Shown one piece after another: positions 27,656 to 37,397 of a stretch of DNA of 64,000 nt. How positions within the stretch are numbered: the first letter of the stretch is position 1; every line of letters starts with the position of its first letter. A program made the position numbers and the translations under genes. The notes below the pieces were generated by a model. That model made no database searches, was not told the origin of the DNA, and saw only the letters and a list, made by a program, of their open reading frames with translations. This DNA is from Chryseobacterium sp. S0630 (GTDB taxonomy: Bacteria > Bacteroidota > Bacteroidia > Flavobacteriales > Weeksellaceae): positions 62,001 to 126,000 of the forward strand of contig NZ_JAMZGF010000006.1 in assembly GCF_024158915.1 (NCBI RefSeq), read 5' to 3'.

Positions 27656-30376
27656 ATGAAAAAGTATATTCTTTCACTTGCGGTTGTATCACTTTTCTAT
27701 ACACAATCTGACGCCTGTGCGTGGTCAGATCCTGATTATGATTACTTCAACCTTTTTACGCAAACCATCATCAAGGACAAGGCTTACCTTCCTTTTCTAC
27801 ATAATTATTCAAGCAGATTTTATGGAGGATATAACTCAGCATTGATTCCTGATGACAATGTGGAAACTTGGAAAAGGTTCTTCAACAATCAGCTGAGCTA
27901 TTCTGAAACTCAGAATCTCGTGTATAAGATCAGCATGAACGATCTGAATGCTTTAAAGAACGGAAATCCAACCAACCCTCTTTTACAAAAACTGGGTACA
28001 GGATTTTACCAAAAATATAAGGAAGGCATTGATTATTTGATTGAAGCCAAATATCTTGAGCCTTATATGAGCATCAATTATATAGAAAGTGAAAACTCAT
28101 TCTATTACGACAGAGATGCCAACAGAAAAAATGCTACTGCTCTTGATTACAATAAAACGATCGCTGCTTTAACCTCTTTATACAACGCAGCGAGAAATCC
28201 TGAAATCAAACAACGTTACGGATATCAGCTGGTACGTCTGAATCATTATACAAGAAATTATGGTTCTGCAGTACAGGCTTTCAAAACATATGTTGCTCCC
28301 ATCAAACTAAAAGGAACAGTCTACTTCATGTCTCTGGACCAATTGGCAGGAGCACAAAGAGGAATGGAAATGAACAGTGATGCCAACTGGAATTTTTTCC
28401 AGGTATTCATGAACAGCAAAGACCGTAAGGAATCTGCATTTGTTTCTATGAAGCTTTCAGACACTGCCTCTTTCAGCAACATTATGAAAAGAGCCAATAC
28501 GAATGAGGAAAAGAATATGGCTTATTTTCTTTTAGGGTATGAAGATTTCAACAATCCTATTCCAATGATGGAAAAGATGTATGAAATCAATCCTGATTCT
28601 GAGATTCTGAAGGTAATGGCCGCCAGAAGTATCAATGAGCTTGAAAGAAGCTATCTACCTACTTATTATTATACTTCAGAGGCTCAAAAAGCAGAAGCAA
28701 AAGAAAATTCAACGGATAATTCCGCAAAAGCTCAATCTACAGATCAAACAAAGACGGAAGTAAAGGAAGAAAAGCTTTCTTTCTGGCAGAAAATTGTAAG
28801 GTTCTTTAAAAATCTTTTCGGAGGTTCCAAATCTGATAAAACAGGTGATAATGCTAAAGCTGATCAAAGTGATGATGAGCTGTTCAGCAATCCGGACAGA
28901 ATTCCATTCTACAACAGAACGGGCTATTATTACGATGAGAAGACACAGGATTTCCTTAATGACCTGGAAAAATTCACAGACAAAACAAAAGAAAAATCTA
29001 AAGATGAGTACTGGCAGATTGCAGATGCTTATCTTAAGTTTTTAAAGAAAGACTATAAAGAAAGTTCTGAAATTCTGAACGACATCAAGACTACCAATCC
29101 GGAATATCTGGAGGAAATCAAAAGAATGAAAGTTCTGAATGACATTGTTTCTCAGCCGAAAATTGATGCAGACTACGAAGACCATCTGATGAAAGATTAT
29201 GCAGAATACTTTGTAGAGAAAAAAGTAGAAAAAGATACAGCCACTACTGATAATTTCGATTATTATGGTGAAGTACCTTCTACTGCAGACTTCCTTAAAG
29301 ATGTTATTGCAAACCGTTATTTCCTTCAGGGAGAGGACGGAAAATCATTCCTGATGAACAATAAACTTTCGGATCTTCAATATAACCCGAATTCCAGTTT
29401 GGTAAAAAGCGTGGAAGAGTTTTACAGAAAGCCAAATAAAACCCAGTTTGAACAGCAGATTATCGCCAAAAATATGGATAGCGTAGGCAATATTGATGCC
29501 TTCTTCAGTACCATTTATGGTGACAGAGCAATGAGGCTTGCCGACTTTGAAAAGGCGAAATCTTATTATGAAAAAGCAAAAAGCTTTGCCGGAATTCCTA
29601 GACAAAATTATGAATGGACAGAAAAGAATGGTCAGACCATTACTCCAAAACAATATGCTCCTGCAGAATACAACGGGTTTAAAAATATTTCAAATCTTGT
29701 CTTCGGACATAATGTGTGGGAAAGTTTCGGAAGTCCTGATACGGAAAGTATGAAAGCAGAAAACTATACTGATTTCCCCTTCATTAAAACAAGCATGGAC
29801 AAACTTGAATTGGCAGATGTATTGATTCAACTGAAAAAGATTGGAAACGGAACCGGTGAAAAAGCAGCAAAAGCCAATCAACTGATCGGAAACTTATTAT
29901 ACAATACTTCTATTTTAGGATATTACCGTCAATTGTTTGTTATGGATATCGACAACACCAATGGAGGCAAATATGACTTCTGGAATACCAATCAAAAGAA
30001 TCCTTACAAGTATTATTACAAAAACTTCCTTGATACTTCTTATATTGAACCTGATAATTTTGACCTGTCAATCAACTATTATCAAAAAGCACTTAAGCTT
30101 TCCAATAATAAAGAGGAAAAAGCAAGAATCTTATTCCAGATGGCAAGTGCTGAACAGGGCAAGTATTACCAGTATGAAGCCAAAGCGCCAAAAGATTTCG
30201 ATTATTCTGATCCGAAGTGGTCTGAAAAAGAAGATGCCAGACAAAAGGAAATGGACAATCTTAAAAACCAGAAATACAGAACCTATTTTGCTCAGTTGAA
30301 AGCTCAGTATTCTGATACTGAAACAACGAAAAACTTAATGGGAAGCTGTAGTTATTTCAACTATTTTATGAGATAA
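27656..30376 (+). CDS. Large exported protein with helical repeats, unknown function (906 aa)
   Basis: A signal peptide (MKKYILSLAVVSLFYTQSDA) precedes CAWSDPDYDYFNLFTQ. Most of the protein is helical with TPR-like stretches (RADFEKAKSYYEKAKSFAG type, ARILFQMASAEQGKYYQYEA). A charged, low-complexity linker lies near residues 345-415 and includes one amphipathic stretch (FWQKIVRFFKNLFGG). No enzymatic domain recognised. It ends in a Cys-containing SCSYFNYF. Follows the lipoprotein gene; the two may form an envelope-associated pair. Confidence 0.75.
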   Translation: MKKYILSLAVVSLFYTQSDACAWSDPDYDYFNLFTQTIIKDKAYLPFLHNYSSRFYGGYNSALIPDDNVETWKRFFNNQLSYSETQNLVYKISMNDLNALKNGNPTNPLLQKLGTGFYQKYKEGIDYLIEAKYLEPYMSINYIESENSFYYDRDANRKNATALDYNKTIAALTSLYNAARNPEIKQRYGYQLVRLNHYTRNYGSAVQAFKTYVAPIKLKGTVYFMSLDQLAGAQRGMEMNSDANWNFFQVFMNSKDRKESAFVSMKLSDTASFSNIMKRANTNEEKNMAYFLLGYEDFNNPIPMMEKMYEINPDSEILKVMAARSINELERSYLPTYYYTSEAQKAEAKENSTDNSAKAQSTDQTKTEVKEEKLSFWQKIVRFFKNLFGGSKSDKTGDNAKADQSDDELFSNPDRIPFYNRTGYYYDEKTQDFLNDLEKFTDKTKEKSKDEYWQIADAYLKFLKKDYKESSEILNDIKTTNPEYLEEIKRMKVLNDIVSQPKIDADYEDHLMKDYAEYFVEKKVEKDTATTDNFDYYGEVPSTADFLKDVIANRYFLQGEDGKSFLMNNKLSDLQYNPNSSLVKSVEEFYRKPNKTQFEQQIIAKNMDSVGNIDAFFSTIYGDRAMRLADFEKAKSYYEKAKSFAGIPRQNYEWTEKNGQTITPKQYAPAEYNGFKNISNLVFGHNVWESFGSPDTESMKAENYTDFPFIKTSMDKLELADVLIQLKKIGNGTGEKAAKANQLIGNLLYNTSILGYYRQLFVMDIDNTNGGKYDFWNTNQKNPYKYYYKNFLDTSYIEPDNFDLSINYYQKALKLSNNKEEKARILFQMASAEQGKYYQYEAKAPKDFDYSDPKWSEKEDARQKEMDNLKNQKYRTYFAQLKAQYSDTETTKNLMGSCSYFNYFMR

Positions 30377-30393
30377 GAGTTTTAAAAACAATA

Positions 30394-30418
30394 AAAAGGG
30401 ATCAATTCGATCCCTTTT
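30394..30418. terminator. Bidirectional terminator between convergent genes
   Basis: AAAAGGGATC, a 5-nt loop and GATCCCTTTT, with T tracts on both sides. It ends the 906-aa gene and overlaps the last codons of the iron-permease-like gene on the other strand. Confidence 0.88.
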
Positions 30419-30902
30419 TTTGTTCCTGCTTCAGTATCCATTCTTCATGTTTTCTTTTAAAGAATTCGTACTTATAATCCTGATTTCTTTGTGCTGCATC
30501 AATGGAATGAGAAGTATGAATATCTGCATCCTTTTTGGCAAGCTGCCCCAGTTTTTCATAATAGATGTGAAGCTGGTCCAATTCTGCTTCCGTCAAGTCT
30601 TCAATATCCACAATACGGTTGCTTGCTTTTTCGTGAGCCGCAATAAGTTCATTGAGTTTGATCTGTATGGCTTTGGAATCTTTGTTCTGAGCTTTCTGAA
30701 TCAGGAATACCATCAGAAAAGTAATGATGGTAGTGCCAGTATTGATTACCAACTGCCAGGTTTCGGAATAGTCAAAAAAAGGTCCTGAAACTGCCCATAC
30801 TACTACAATAAGAAAAGCTCCTATAAAAGCATACGGACTTCCAGTAAATTTCACAGCCCAGTTTGAAAATTTCTCAAAAATATGATGATCTTTATGACTC
30901 AT
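30402..30902 (-). CDS. Low-affinity iron permease family protein (166 aa)
   Basis: Two transmembrane helices (about 20-40 and 50-70; SPYAFIGAFLIVVVWAVSGP, TTIITFLMVFLIQKAQNKD) and a following helical region (KLNELIAAHEKASNRIVDIEDLTE) are the pattern of Pfam family PF04120 (Iron_permease). A basic Gln/Lys-rich tail closes it. Role in ferrous-iron uptake is by family name only; bacterial members are poorly characterised. The stop codon lies within the shared terminator hairpin. Transcribed away from the neighbouring siderophore receptor unit. Confidence 0.8.
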   Translation of the reverse strand: MSHKDHHIFEKFSNWAVKFTGSPYAFIGAFLIVVVWAVSGPFFDYSETWQLVINTGTTIITFLMVFLIQKAQNKDSKAIQIKLNELIAAHEKASNRIVDIEDLTEAELDQLHIYYEKLGQLAKKDADIHTSHSIDAAQRNQDYKYEFFKRKHEEWILKQEQKKGSN

Positions 30903-30968
30903 AGCTTTTGTTTTTAGAATAATAAATGTATAAAATTAACAGGAATCAGGAATAATAAATACAAACAA

Positions 30969-31002
30969 AAAACATTAAGACAATACTCTGTCTTAATGTT
31001 TT
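30969..31002 (-). terminator. Terminator of the TonB receptor/lipoprotein operon
   Basis: 14-bp perfect stem (AAAACATTAAGACA / TGTCTTAATGTTTT) with a 6-nt loop, 34 bp past the stop of the 95-aa lipoprotein gene. Confidence 0.85.
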
Positions 31003-31035
31003 CTAATTAAAATTGATATGAATGTGTGAAATATA

Positions 31036-31323
31036 TTATTTGATTTTTCCTGAAAAACGGTTTTCAAGGTTTTGTTTTTCTTCTGCTATCATACTCTTTC
31101 CGATTTGAGCAGATGAAAAAGGTTTTGGATAAAATGTGTTATTCCCATGATCCTTCCAGGGAGAAATATTCCCCCAAGAGTATATGCTTTTAGGATTATT
31201 GTAACTTTTTTCAATATTTTCTCTGGCTGTTTTCAGTTCTTCATCAGACAAATGCTCTTCGGAACATGAAGCTAAACCAGCTACGGCAACCAATGATAAG
31301 AATACTGTTCTGGTGATTTTCAT
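31036..31323 (-). CDS. Small lipoprotein cotranscribed with the siderophore receptor (95 aa)
   Basis: Lipoprotein signal (MKITRTVFLSLVAVAGLASC, Cys20) and a short polar domain with an N-terminal helix (EEHLSDEELKTARENIEKSY) and a conserved-looking SWGNISPWKDHGNNTFYP. No family recognised. It starts 13 nt after the TonB receptor stop and shares its terminator. It may be a surface or periplasmic accessory of the receptor. Confidence 0.75.
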   Translation of the reverse strand: MKITRTVFLSLVAVAGLASCSEEHLSDEELKTARENIEKSYNNPKSIYSWGNISPWKDHGNNTFYPKPFSSAQIGKSMIAEEKQNLENRFSGKIK

Positions 31324-31336
31324 AATATCTTTTGAG

Positions 31337-33592
31337 TTAGAATTTATAGTTTACCTGTACAGCAAAGTTTCTCGGCTGAATCTGATCAATGTACCCGCCT
31401 CTGAAATAAGAGCTGTACCCTACACTATCAAAAATATTATTAAAGAATACTCTTATTCCCATTCCATTTTTCATTGCGTATCCTACCTGAGCATCTACTG
31501 TAGTGTATTCTGGCATATCAAAAGGCTTATCTCCAGGCTTCACACTGTTCAGGTGACCTGCAGTAAATGTTTTCTGAGTCCATTCATCAACTGGTCTTTT
31601 TCCTACATAGTAAATTCCTGCACCGACATCAAGTCCTGATAAAGTACCTTTATTGAATTTATAATTCAACCATCCGTTTGCTGTATGTTTAGGAGCATTC
31701 ATAGGTGCTGAACCATTCATATAAGCCGGACTGTCCTGATATTGAGCATCCAGATAAGCCCATCCTGACATCACCTGAAGGTTTGGAAGGATTCTTCCGA
31801 TCAATTCTACTTCAACTCCTTTTCTTCTAAGATTACCCGCAAGGCCATACATCGTCTGCTTATTGATCACGACAGGGTTATAGTTTTCATCAAGAATTGT
31901 GAAGGAAAGGTGATCAGTTTTAATATCAAACACTGTTACATTAAATCTTAGGCGCTCATTGAACCAGTCTGATTTAATACCTGCTTCCCATTGTTTAGTC
32001 ATAGACGGCCCTACTCTTCCACCGTCTAAAAGGAAATTGTTAGAAGATCTTAAAGATGTAGTAGTGGTATATGATCCAAATACGTTCACGTTCGGAAGCG
32101 GAGAAACAATTAATCCGAAATTAGGATTCCATGTATCTACAGATTCATTAGTAGAACCATTTAATCTGCTGTAACGAAGTCCTACATGAGCTTTCACATA
32201 TTTCCCGATCGTCATTACATCCTGAGCCATTGCCCCGATACTTGGAGTTAAAACAGCGTTTGATCTTCCAAGATTTTTATAAATAACATTTACAGGAAGT
32301 TGATTGGGAATACTTCCGTTCACTACGTCAAAAATATCCAGTGGATTGGCTGCATAAGTTATATTATCAATTTTTGTATCACGCGCAGTAATTAAATTAC
32401 CGGGTGCAATTGAATTTTTATAAGCTCCGTAAGTTGTAGATGATGTTTCTGTTTCTCTCCAATCAAAACCAACCTGGAAGGTATGGTTAATAAATCCTGT
32501 TTTTATCTGCTCTCCGATGAAGTCTAACTGTAATACTTTATTGATATCTTCACCTTGTGATTTTCCTATGGTACGCTGTCTGATATTATAGTTGGTTTCC
32601 CCTGCAGGCAATGATACAGAAGAAGCTTCAGAATCTGTATTGCTTACGGAATTAACAAAAGCTGCTCTTACTTTTAATTTATCTGTAAGGTTACGTACAA
32701 TTGTAGTAGCAAAGTTGAAAGTTTCTGTTTTTGAATAATCAGATGCATATCCTAAAAACTTCCCTTTTGGCATATGATATAATGCTTCAACTGTTCCCGG
32801 AGCAAGGTTGATTGTTCCTCTGTCCGGTGTTCTTTTATCATGAAGATAATCCATTTCCACATTGATTAATGTCTTATCATCCGGACGAAAAGCAATAGAT
32901 GGATTTACATAGATTCTTTCTCCTTGTACGTTGCTTCTGAATGAATTATTATTCTGGTATGCTCCGTTGAATCTTACTGCTACTTTTCCCTGAGAATCCA
33001 ATACTCTCTGGAAATCTACTGTAGGTCTGTAAAAATCCCAACTTCCATAACGGAAACCTACATTAGTCTGATCAATAAACTGAGGCCTTTTTGTTACAAC
33101 ATTAATAACTCCTCCTGCAGATCCCAAGCCATTTCCAATTCCCTGGCCAATAGCAGCAGATCCTTTAATAACCTGAATACTTTCTACACCCTGCATATCT
33201 GTGATCATCCCTGCAGTACGGAAATCTGAATCCAGCTGAACACCGTTTTTCAATACGGGAACTCCACGATATCCTCTGATGGACATACTTTCGTTTCCTC
33301 CTCCATAACTTGAAAACAAGGTTACCCCTGGAACGTTTTTGGCAACATCAGTGACTGTAAGTGCTCCTAATTCTTCGATAGCTTTATGGGAGATTATTGA
33401 AATACTTTGAATCTGATCTCTGGTTTTCAAAGGCAATCTTGTAATGGCATCAAGACCTTGCGGTTGTTTCTTTTTCTCACCAAATAGTTCTACTTCTTCA
33501 ATTTTCTTGTGTTTTACTGAATCATTTACTTTCTGCGCATTGGCAAGAACCCCACCCAATAATAGCAGAGAAAAGGATACTACTTTATTCAT
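31337..33592 (-). CDS. TonB-dependent siderophore receptor (751 aa)
   Basis: Signal peptide (MNKVVSFSLLLLGGVLANAQ), a plug domain (about 55-170; VTDVAKNVPGVTLFSSYGGG, SMSIRGYRGVPVLKNG, VIKGSAAIGQG, GGVINVVTKRP) and a 22-strand barrel ending FAVQVNYKF. It should import a ferric siderophore across the outer membrane with TonB energy. Start 33592 is chosen because the promoter -7 box (33614-33607) lies just upstream; in-frame Met codons at 33628 and 33784 fall upstream of that box. A CRP-like palindrome lies further upstream. Confidence 0.93.
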   Translation of the reverse strand: MNKVVSFSLLLLGGVLANAQKVNDSVKHKKIEEVELFGEKKKQPQGLDAITRLPLKTRDQIQSISIISHKAIEELGALTVTDVAKNVPGVTLFSSYGGGNESMSIRGYRGVPVLKNGVQLDSDFRTAGMITDMQGVESIQVIKGSAAIGQGIGNGLGSAGGVINVVTKRPQFIDQTNVGFRYGSWDFYRPTVDFQRVLDSQGKVAVRFNGAYQNNNSFRSNVQGERIYVNPSIAFRPDDKTLINVEMDYLHDKRTPDRGTINLAPGTVEALYHMPKGKFLGYASDYSKTETFNFATTIVRNLTDKLKVRAAFVNSVSNTDSEASSVSLPAGETNYNIRQRTIGKSQGEDINKVLQLDFIGEQIKTGFINHTFQVGFDWRETETSSTTYGAYKNSIAPGNLITARDTKIDNITYAANPLDIFDVVNGSIPNQLPVNVIYKNLGRSNAVLTPSIGAMAQDVMTIGKYVKAHVGLRYSRLNGSTNESVDTWNPNFGLIVSPLPNVNVFGSYTTTTSLRSSNNFLLDGGRVGPSMTKQWEAGIKSDWFNERLRFNVTVFDIKTDHLSFTILDENYNPVVINKQTMYGLAGNLRRKGVEVELIGRILPNLQVMSGWAYLDAQYQDSPAYMNGSAPMNAPKHTANGWLNYKFNKGTLSGLDVGAGIYYVGKRPVDEWTQKTFTAGHLNSVKPGDKPFDMPEYTTVDAQVGYAMKNGMGIRVFFNNIFDSVGYSSYFRGGYIDQIQPRNFAVQVNYKF

Positions 33593-33606
33593 CTGATAAT
33601 TTTTTG

Positions 33607-33614
33607 CAAAATTA
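33607..33614 (-). promoter_or_regulatory. -7 element of the siderophore receptor
   Basis: TAATTTTG on the minus strand, 14 bp before the ATG at 33592. The -33 region is weak (TTTA), which fits a promoter needing an activator. Confidence 0.5.
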
Positions 33615-33647
33615 TTATTTTTATTCATTCTAAATAAATAAACAAGA

Positions 33648-33661
33648 GTGACATATGTCAC
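33648..33661. promoter_or_regulatory. Perfect palindrome GTGACATATGTCAC, candidate CRP/FNR-family site
   Basis: A 14-bp perfect palindrome with the GTGA-N6-TCAC core known for CRP/FNR-type regulators. Its centre is about 40 bp upstream of the receptor -7 box. Confidence 0.55.
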
Positions 33662-33793
33662 CCAAAAAAGAACTATTAATATCAGATCATTAATCATACC
33701 CAGCGACCCCTTGTAATCTCCAAACAGATCCATAGTATCATTAAGGGTTATCCTTCCAAGGTGTTTTATGATTACAGGAAACACAATTCAAAA

Positions 33794-33826
33794 AAAAGCA
33801 GATTTGCGGTTTGCCAATCTGCTTTT
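33794..33826 (-). terminator. Terminator of the carbonic anhydrase gene
   Basis: AAAAGCAGATT / AATCTGCTTTT, 11-bp stem and 11-nt loop, with a T tract on the minus strand, 22 bp beyond the stop. Confidence 0.85.
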
Positions 33827-33847
33827 CTTATTTCATTGATTAATATA

Positions 33848-34693
33848 TTAAAATCCCGGATTTACATAAACCTTTCTTCCATTTAAAGGTTGAATCGCCC
33901 TAAAATTAGGCTCTGTGTAGATCGATTTATAATTATTAAAGTTAGCGGTTGATAATTGCTGCTTGTTTTTGAAAACAAACCAGGTTACAGGACCGCCGTT
34001 AGTAATTGCAGAATGTGATCCGAAATTAGGAGTCGTTAAAGAACCGCTGTACGTATAATATTCCCGCGTATTGTCTGGTAATAAGCTGGCGATATTAAAT
34101 ACAGTATTCGAGGAACTGACCCCATTATTTACAGCAGGAGATTGCGAAAACAAACTTTGAAGTGATGTATTTGCGTTTCCGAGATCAACCATGACACCTA
34201 AAACAGCGTATGAATTATCTGAAGCTACATTTACGAAATGAATTTCCATTGTGCTGTATTTACCGTCGATCGTATGTTCGCTGCTGTGGTGGAAATGAAA
34301 GCTTGCTAAATTGTATTTTTTGCCGCCAACCGTAATATAATTGTTTTGATTATCGGCTCCTGCAACATTTATTTTAAGATATTCTCCTGCATAATTGACA
34401 ACGGAGTTCAGAGTAATCGCTCCGTAATGAATGGCAGGATCACTGCTGTGAAAGGTAATTGCAGATGATGGTTGAATATTGACGGGAGTCTGCGATTCTG
34501 CAATAGCTACAGAGAAATTAGATGTTACAATAGGCGTACTGATAAGGCTGGAAGGATAAGCCGTAAGTTCATTAGAGCTTTCATCCTTATCGCTCTGGCA
34601 CGAAGTCATTAAGATTACAGGAACAAGTCCTAACAATGCTACAGCTTTTTTTACATTAGGTATTAAACCCCATGTCTCTTTTTTTTCGATCAT
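33848..34693 (-). CDS. Alpha-type carbonic anhydrase, lipoprotein (281 aa)
   Basis: The alpha-CA zinc site is visible: His133 and His135 in SFHFHHSSEHT and His152 in MEIHFVN. QTPVNI corresponds to the QSPINI motif and YYTYSGSLTTPNF to the substrate-pocket strand (the usual TTPPC is altered). Cys32 in VILMTSC looks like a lipobox, so the enzyme should be membrane-attached in the periplasm or at the surface. The N-terminal WxYxGxxGPxxW segment is not visible. It interconverts CO2 and bicarbonate. Monocistronic. Confidence 0.88.
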   Translation of the reverse strand: MIEKKETWGLIPNVKKAVALLGLVPVILMTSCQSDKDESSNELTAYPSSLISTPIVTSNFSVAIAESQTPVNIQPSSAITFHSSDPAIHYGAITLNSVVNYAGEYLKINVAGADNQNNYITVGGKKYNLASFHFHHSSEHTIDGKYSTMEIHFVNVASDNSYAVLGVMVDLGNANTSLQSLFSQSPAVNNGVSSSNTVFNIASLLPDNTREYYTYSGSLTTPNFGSHSAITNGGPVTWFVFKNKQQLSTANFNNYKSIYTEPNFRAIQPLNGRKVYVNPGF

Positions 34694-34725
34694 TTGTATT
34701 AAAATTAATTATTGTGTTTATGAAA

Positions 34726-34733
34726 CAAATTTA
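34726..34733 (-). promoter_or_regulatory. -7 element of the carbonic anhydrase gene
   Basis: TAAATTTG on the minus strand with TTG about 18 nt upstream; 32 bp before the ATG at 34693. Confidence 0.5.
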
Positions 34734-34898
34734 ATTAGATTTTAAATCTGTCAATTATTACAATCAATTTTTAATTGAATTTTAATCGAAATTAAAATAT
34801 CATAAAGTGGTAAAAGATTTTAATACTAAAATTGGATTTGATTAAGAAAAACAAGAATAAATAAATTATTGATTCATGGAAGCTTATTAAAGCAAAAA

Positions 34899-34924
34899 AT
34901 CCGTCCCTAAAAAAGGAACGGATT
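34899..34924 (-). terminator. Terminator after rpsJ (end of str operon)
   Basis: AATCCGTCCC / GGAACGGATT, a 10-bp stem with one G-T pair, followed on the minus strand by a T run. It lies 27 bp past the rpsJ stop, showing that the str operon ends here and does not run into rplC. Confidence 0.88.
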
Positions 34925-34951
34925 GTATAATCATTGCAAAGTATGCATTTA

Positions 34952-35257
34952 TCACACTTTAATTTCAACGTCTACTCCTGAAGGAAGTTCTAATTTCATT
35001 AGAGCATCAACAGTTTTAGAAGAAGAAGAGTAGATATCCATTAGTCTCTTGTGAGCTGATAATTGGAACTGCTCTCTTGCTTTCTTGTTTACGTGCGGAG
35101 ATCTCAACACTGTGAAGATTCTCTTATTCGTTGGCAATGGAATTGGACCGTTTACAACAGCACCAGTAGCCTTTACCGTTTTTACGATTTTCTCAGCAGA
35201 CTTGTCTACCAAGTTGTAATCGTAAGATTTTAGTTTTATTCTGATTCTTTGTGACAT
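34952..35257 (-). CDS. rpsJ: 30S ribosomal protein S10 (NusE)
   Basis: 101 aa; [40 protein letters not shown] and [20 protein letters not shown] are diagnostic. S10 is also the NusE transcription factor that links NusG to the ribosome. 16 nt after fusA, then a terminator. In many Bacteroidota it is directly followed by rplC; here 15 kb of other genes intervene. Confidence 0.99.
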   Translation of the reverse strand: MSQRIRIKLKSYDYNLVDKSAEKIVKTVKATGAVVNGPIPLPTNKRIFTVLRSPHVNKKAREQFQLSAHKRLMDIYSSSSKTVDALMKLELPSGVDVEIKV

Positions 35258-35273
35258 TTCTTTAATTTAAAAA

Positions 35274-37391
35274 TTAACCTTTTGCTTTAGCTATGATATC
35301 TTCAGCAACGTTTTGTGGAGTAGCTTGGTACTTCTCTAATTCCATAGAAGAAGTAGCTCTTCCTGATGAAAGTGTTCTTAGAGTAGTTACGTATCCAAAC
35401 ATTTCAGAAAGTGGAACAGAACCTTTGATTACAACAGCACCGTTTTTCTCTTCCTGACCACTGATAGTACCTCTTCTTTTGTTAAGGTCACCAATGATGT
35501 TACCCATATATTCTTCCGGAGTTACAACTTCCAGTTTCATAATAGGCTCCATAATTACTGGCTTAGCAGCACGTCCCGCTTCTTTAAATCCTAATTTAGC
35601 AGCCATTTCAAATGAAAGAGCATCAGAATCCACTGCGTGGAAAGATCCATCTTTAAGAGTAACTTTAATACCTTCAACTTCAAAACCAGCCAATGGACCG
35701 TTCTTCATTGCAGCTTTAAATCCTTTTTCAATGGCAGGAACAAATTCTCTAGGAACGTTACCACCTTTGATCTCATTGATGAATTCTAAACCAACTTTAC
35801 CTTCGTCTGCAGGTCCTAGTTCAAATACAATGTCAGCAAATTTACCTTTACCACCAGATTGTTTTTTGTAAACTTCTCTGTGTTGAGCAACTTTTGTTAA
35901 GTTTTCTTTGTACTCTACCTGAGGTTGTCCTTGGTTTACTTCAACTTTGAACTCTCTCTTCATACGGTCAACAATGATATCTAAGTGAAGCTCACCCATA
36001 CCAGAGATAATCGTTTGTCCAGAAGCTTCGTCAGTTCTAACAGTAAACGTAGGATCTTCTTCAGCCAATTTAGCTAGAGCGTTACCCATTTTATCCTGGT
36101 CAGCTTTAGTTTTAGGCTCAACAGCGATACCAATTACCGGATCAGGGAAAACCATCGATTCAAGAATGATCGGGTTTTTCTCATCACACATAGTATCACC
36201 AGTTTTGATAGACTTGAATCCAACTGCTGCACCAATATCTCCAGCTTCAATATATTCTACTGGATTTTGCTTGTTAGCGTGCATCTGATAGATTCTAGAG
36301 ATTCTTTCTTTATCTCCTGAACGAGTGTTCAAGATATAAGAACCTGCATCTAGTCTTCCAGAGTAAGCTCTGAAGAATGCTAATCTTCCCACGAACGGGT
36401 CAGTAGCAATCTTAAATGCTAATGCAGAGAAAGGCTCATCTACAGATGGTTTTCTTGTGATCTCAGCATCAGTTCTTGGGTCAGTACCTTTGATATCATC
36501 TTTATCCAATGGAGAAGGAAGGTATTTACATACTGCATCCAACATAAACTGTACTCCTTTATTCTTGAATGAAGAACCACAAGTCATTGGGATAATAGAT
36601 AAATCGATAGTAGCAGCTCTCAATGCAGCATTGATTTCTTCTTCTGTAATTGAATCCGGATCTTCGAAGAATTTCTCCATCAAAGTTTCGTCATATTCAG
36701 AAACAGCTTCTACTAGTTTCTCTCTATATTCAAGAACTTCATCTTTCATATCTTCAGGAATTGGCACTACTTCAAAAGTAGCTCCTTGTCCTGCTTCATC
36801 CCAGATGATCGCTCTGTTTTTAATTAAGTCAACAACACCTTTGAAATCTTCTTCAGCACCGATTGGTAAAACGATTGGAACTGCGTTAGATCCTAACATT
36901 TCTTTAACCTGGTTTACCACGTTAAGGAAGTCAGCACCTTGTCTGTCCATTTTGTTTACGAATCCCATTCTTGCAACTTTGTAGTTGTCAGCAAGTCTCC
37001 AGTTTGTTTCAGACTGAGGCTCTACTCCATCTACTGCAGAGAATAAGAATACCAATCCATCCAATACTCTTAAAGATCTGTTTACCTCTACTGTGAAGTC
37101 AACGTGTCCCGGTGTATCAATGATGTTGAAGTGGTAAGGCTTAGTATCAGCTAGAGGTTTTCCCTGATCTGTTGGAAAGTTCCAAGAACAAGTGGTAGCT
37201 GCAGAAGTAATAGTAATACCTCTTTCTGCTTCCTGCTCCATCCAGTCCATTGTAGAAGCACCATCGTGAACCTCTCCAATTTTGTGGTTTACCCCTGTAT
37301 AGAATAGAATCCTTTCTGTAGTGGTAGTCTTACCTGCATCAATGTGAGCAGCGATACCAATATTTCTTGTAAATTTAAGATCTCTTCCCAT
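35274..37391 (-). CDS. fusA: Elongation factor G
   Basis: 705 aa, full length. The G domain has [19 protein letters not shown] (P-loop), [12 protein letters not shown] (switch I), DTPGHVDFT and [10 protein letters not shown]. Domains II-V follow, including [19 protein letters not shown] and [16 protein letters not shown]. It drives GTP-dependent translocation. 6 nt after rpsG and 16 nt before rpsJ. Confidence 0.99.
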   Translation of the reverse strand: MGRDLKFTRNIGIAAHIDAGKTTTTERILFYTGVNHKIGEVHDGASTMDWMEQEAERGITITSAATTCSWNFPTDQGKPLADTKPYHFNIIDTPGHVDFTVEVNRSLRVLDGLVFLFSAVDGVEPQSETNWRLADNYKVARMGFVNKMDRQGADFLNVVNQVKEMLGSNAVPIVLPIGAEEDFKGVVDLIKNRAIIWDEAGQGATFEVVPIPEDMKDEVLEYREKLVEAVSEYDETLMEKFFEDPDSITEEEINAALRAATIDLSIIPMTCGSSFKNKGVQFMLDAVCKYLPSPLDKDDIKGTDPRTDAEITRKPSVDEPFSALAFKIATDPFVGRLAFFRAYSGRLDAGSYILNTRSGDKERISRIYQMHANKQNPVEYIEAGDIGAAVGFKSIKTGDTMCDEKNPIILESMVFPDPVIGIAVEPKTKADQDKMGNALAKLAEEDPTFTVRTDEASGQTIISGMGELHLDIIVDRMKREFKVEVNQGQPQVEYKENLTKVAQHREVYKKQSGGKGKFADIVFELGPADEGKVGLEFINEIKGGNVPREFVPAIEKGFKAAMKNGPLAGFEVEGIKVTLKDGSFHAVDSDALSFEMAAKLGFKEAGRAAKPVIMEPIMKLEVVTPEEYMGNIIGDLNKRRGTISGQEEKNGAVVIKGSVPLSEMFGYVTTLRTLSSGRATSSMELEKYQATPQNVAEDIIAKAKG

Positions 37392-37397
37392 TTCAGA

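Noticed and set aside
33593..33784. 64-codon N-terminal extension of the siderophore receptor with a hydrophobic segment
   Set aside because: It would place the TAATTTTG box and the palindrome inside the coding region and put the signal peptide far from the N-terminus. The start at 33592 explains all of these.
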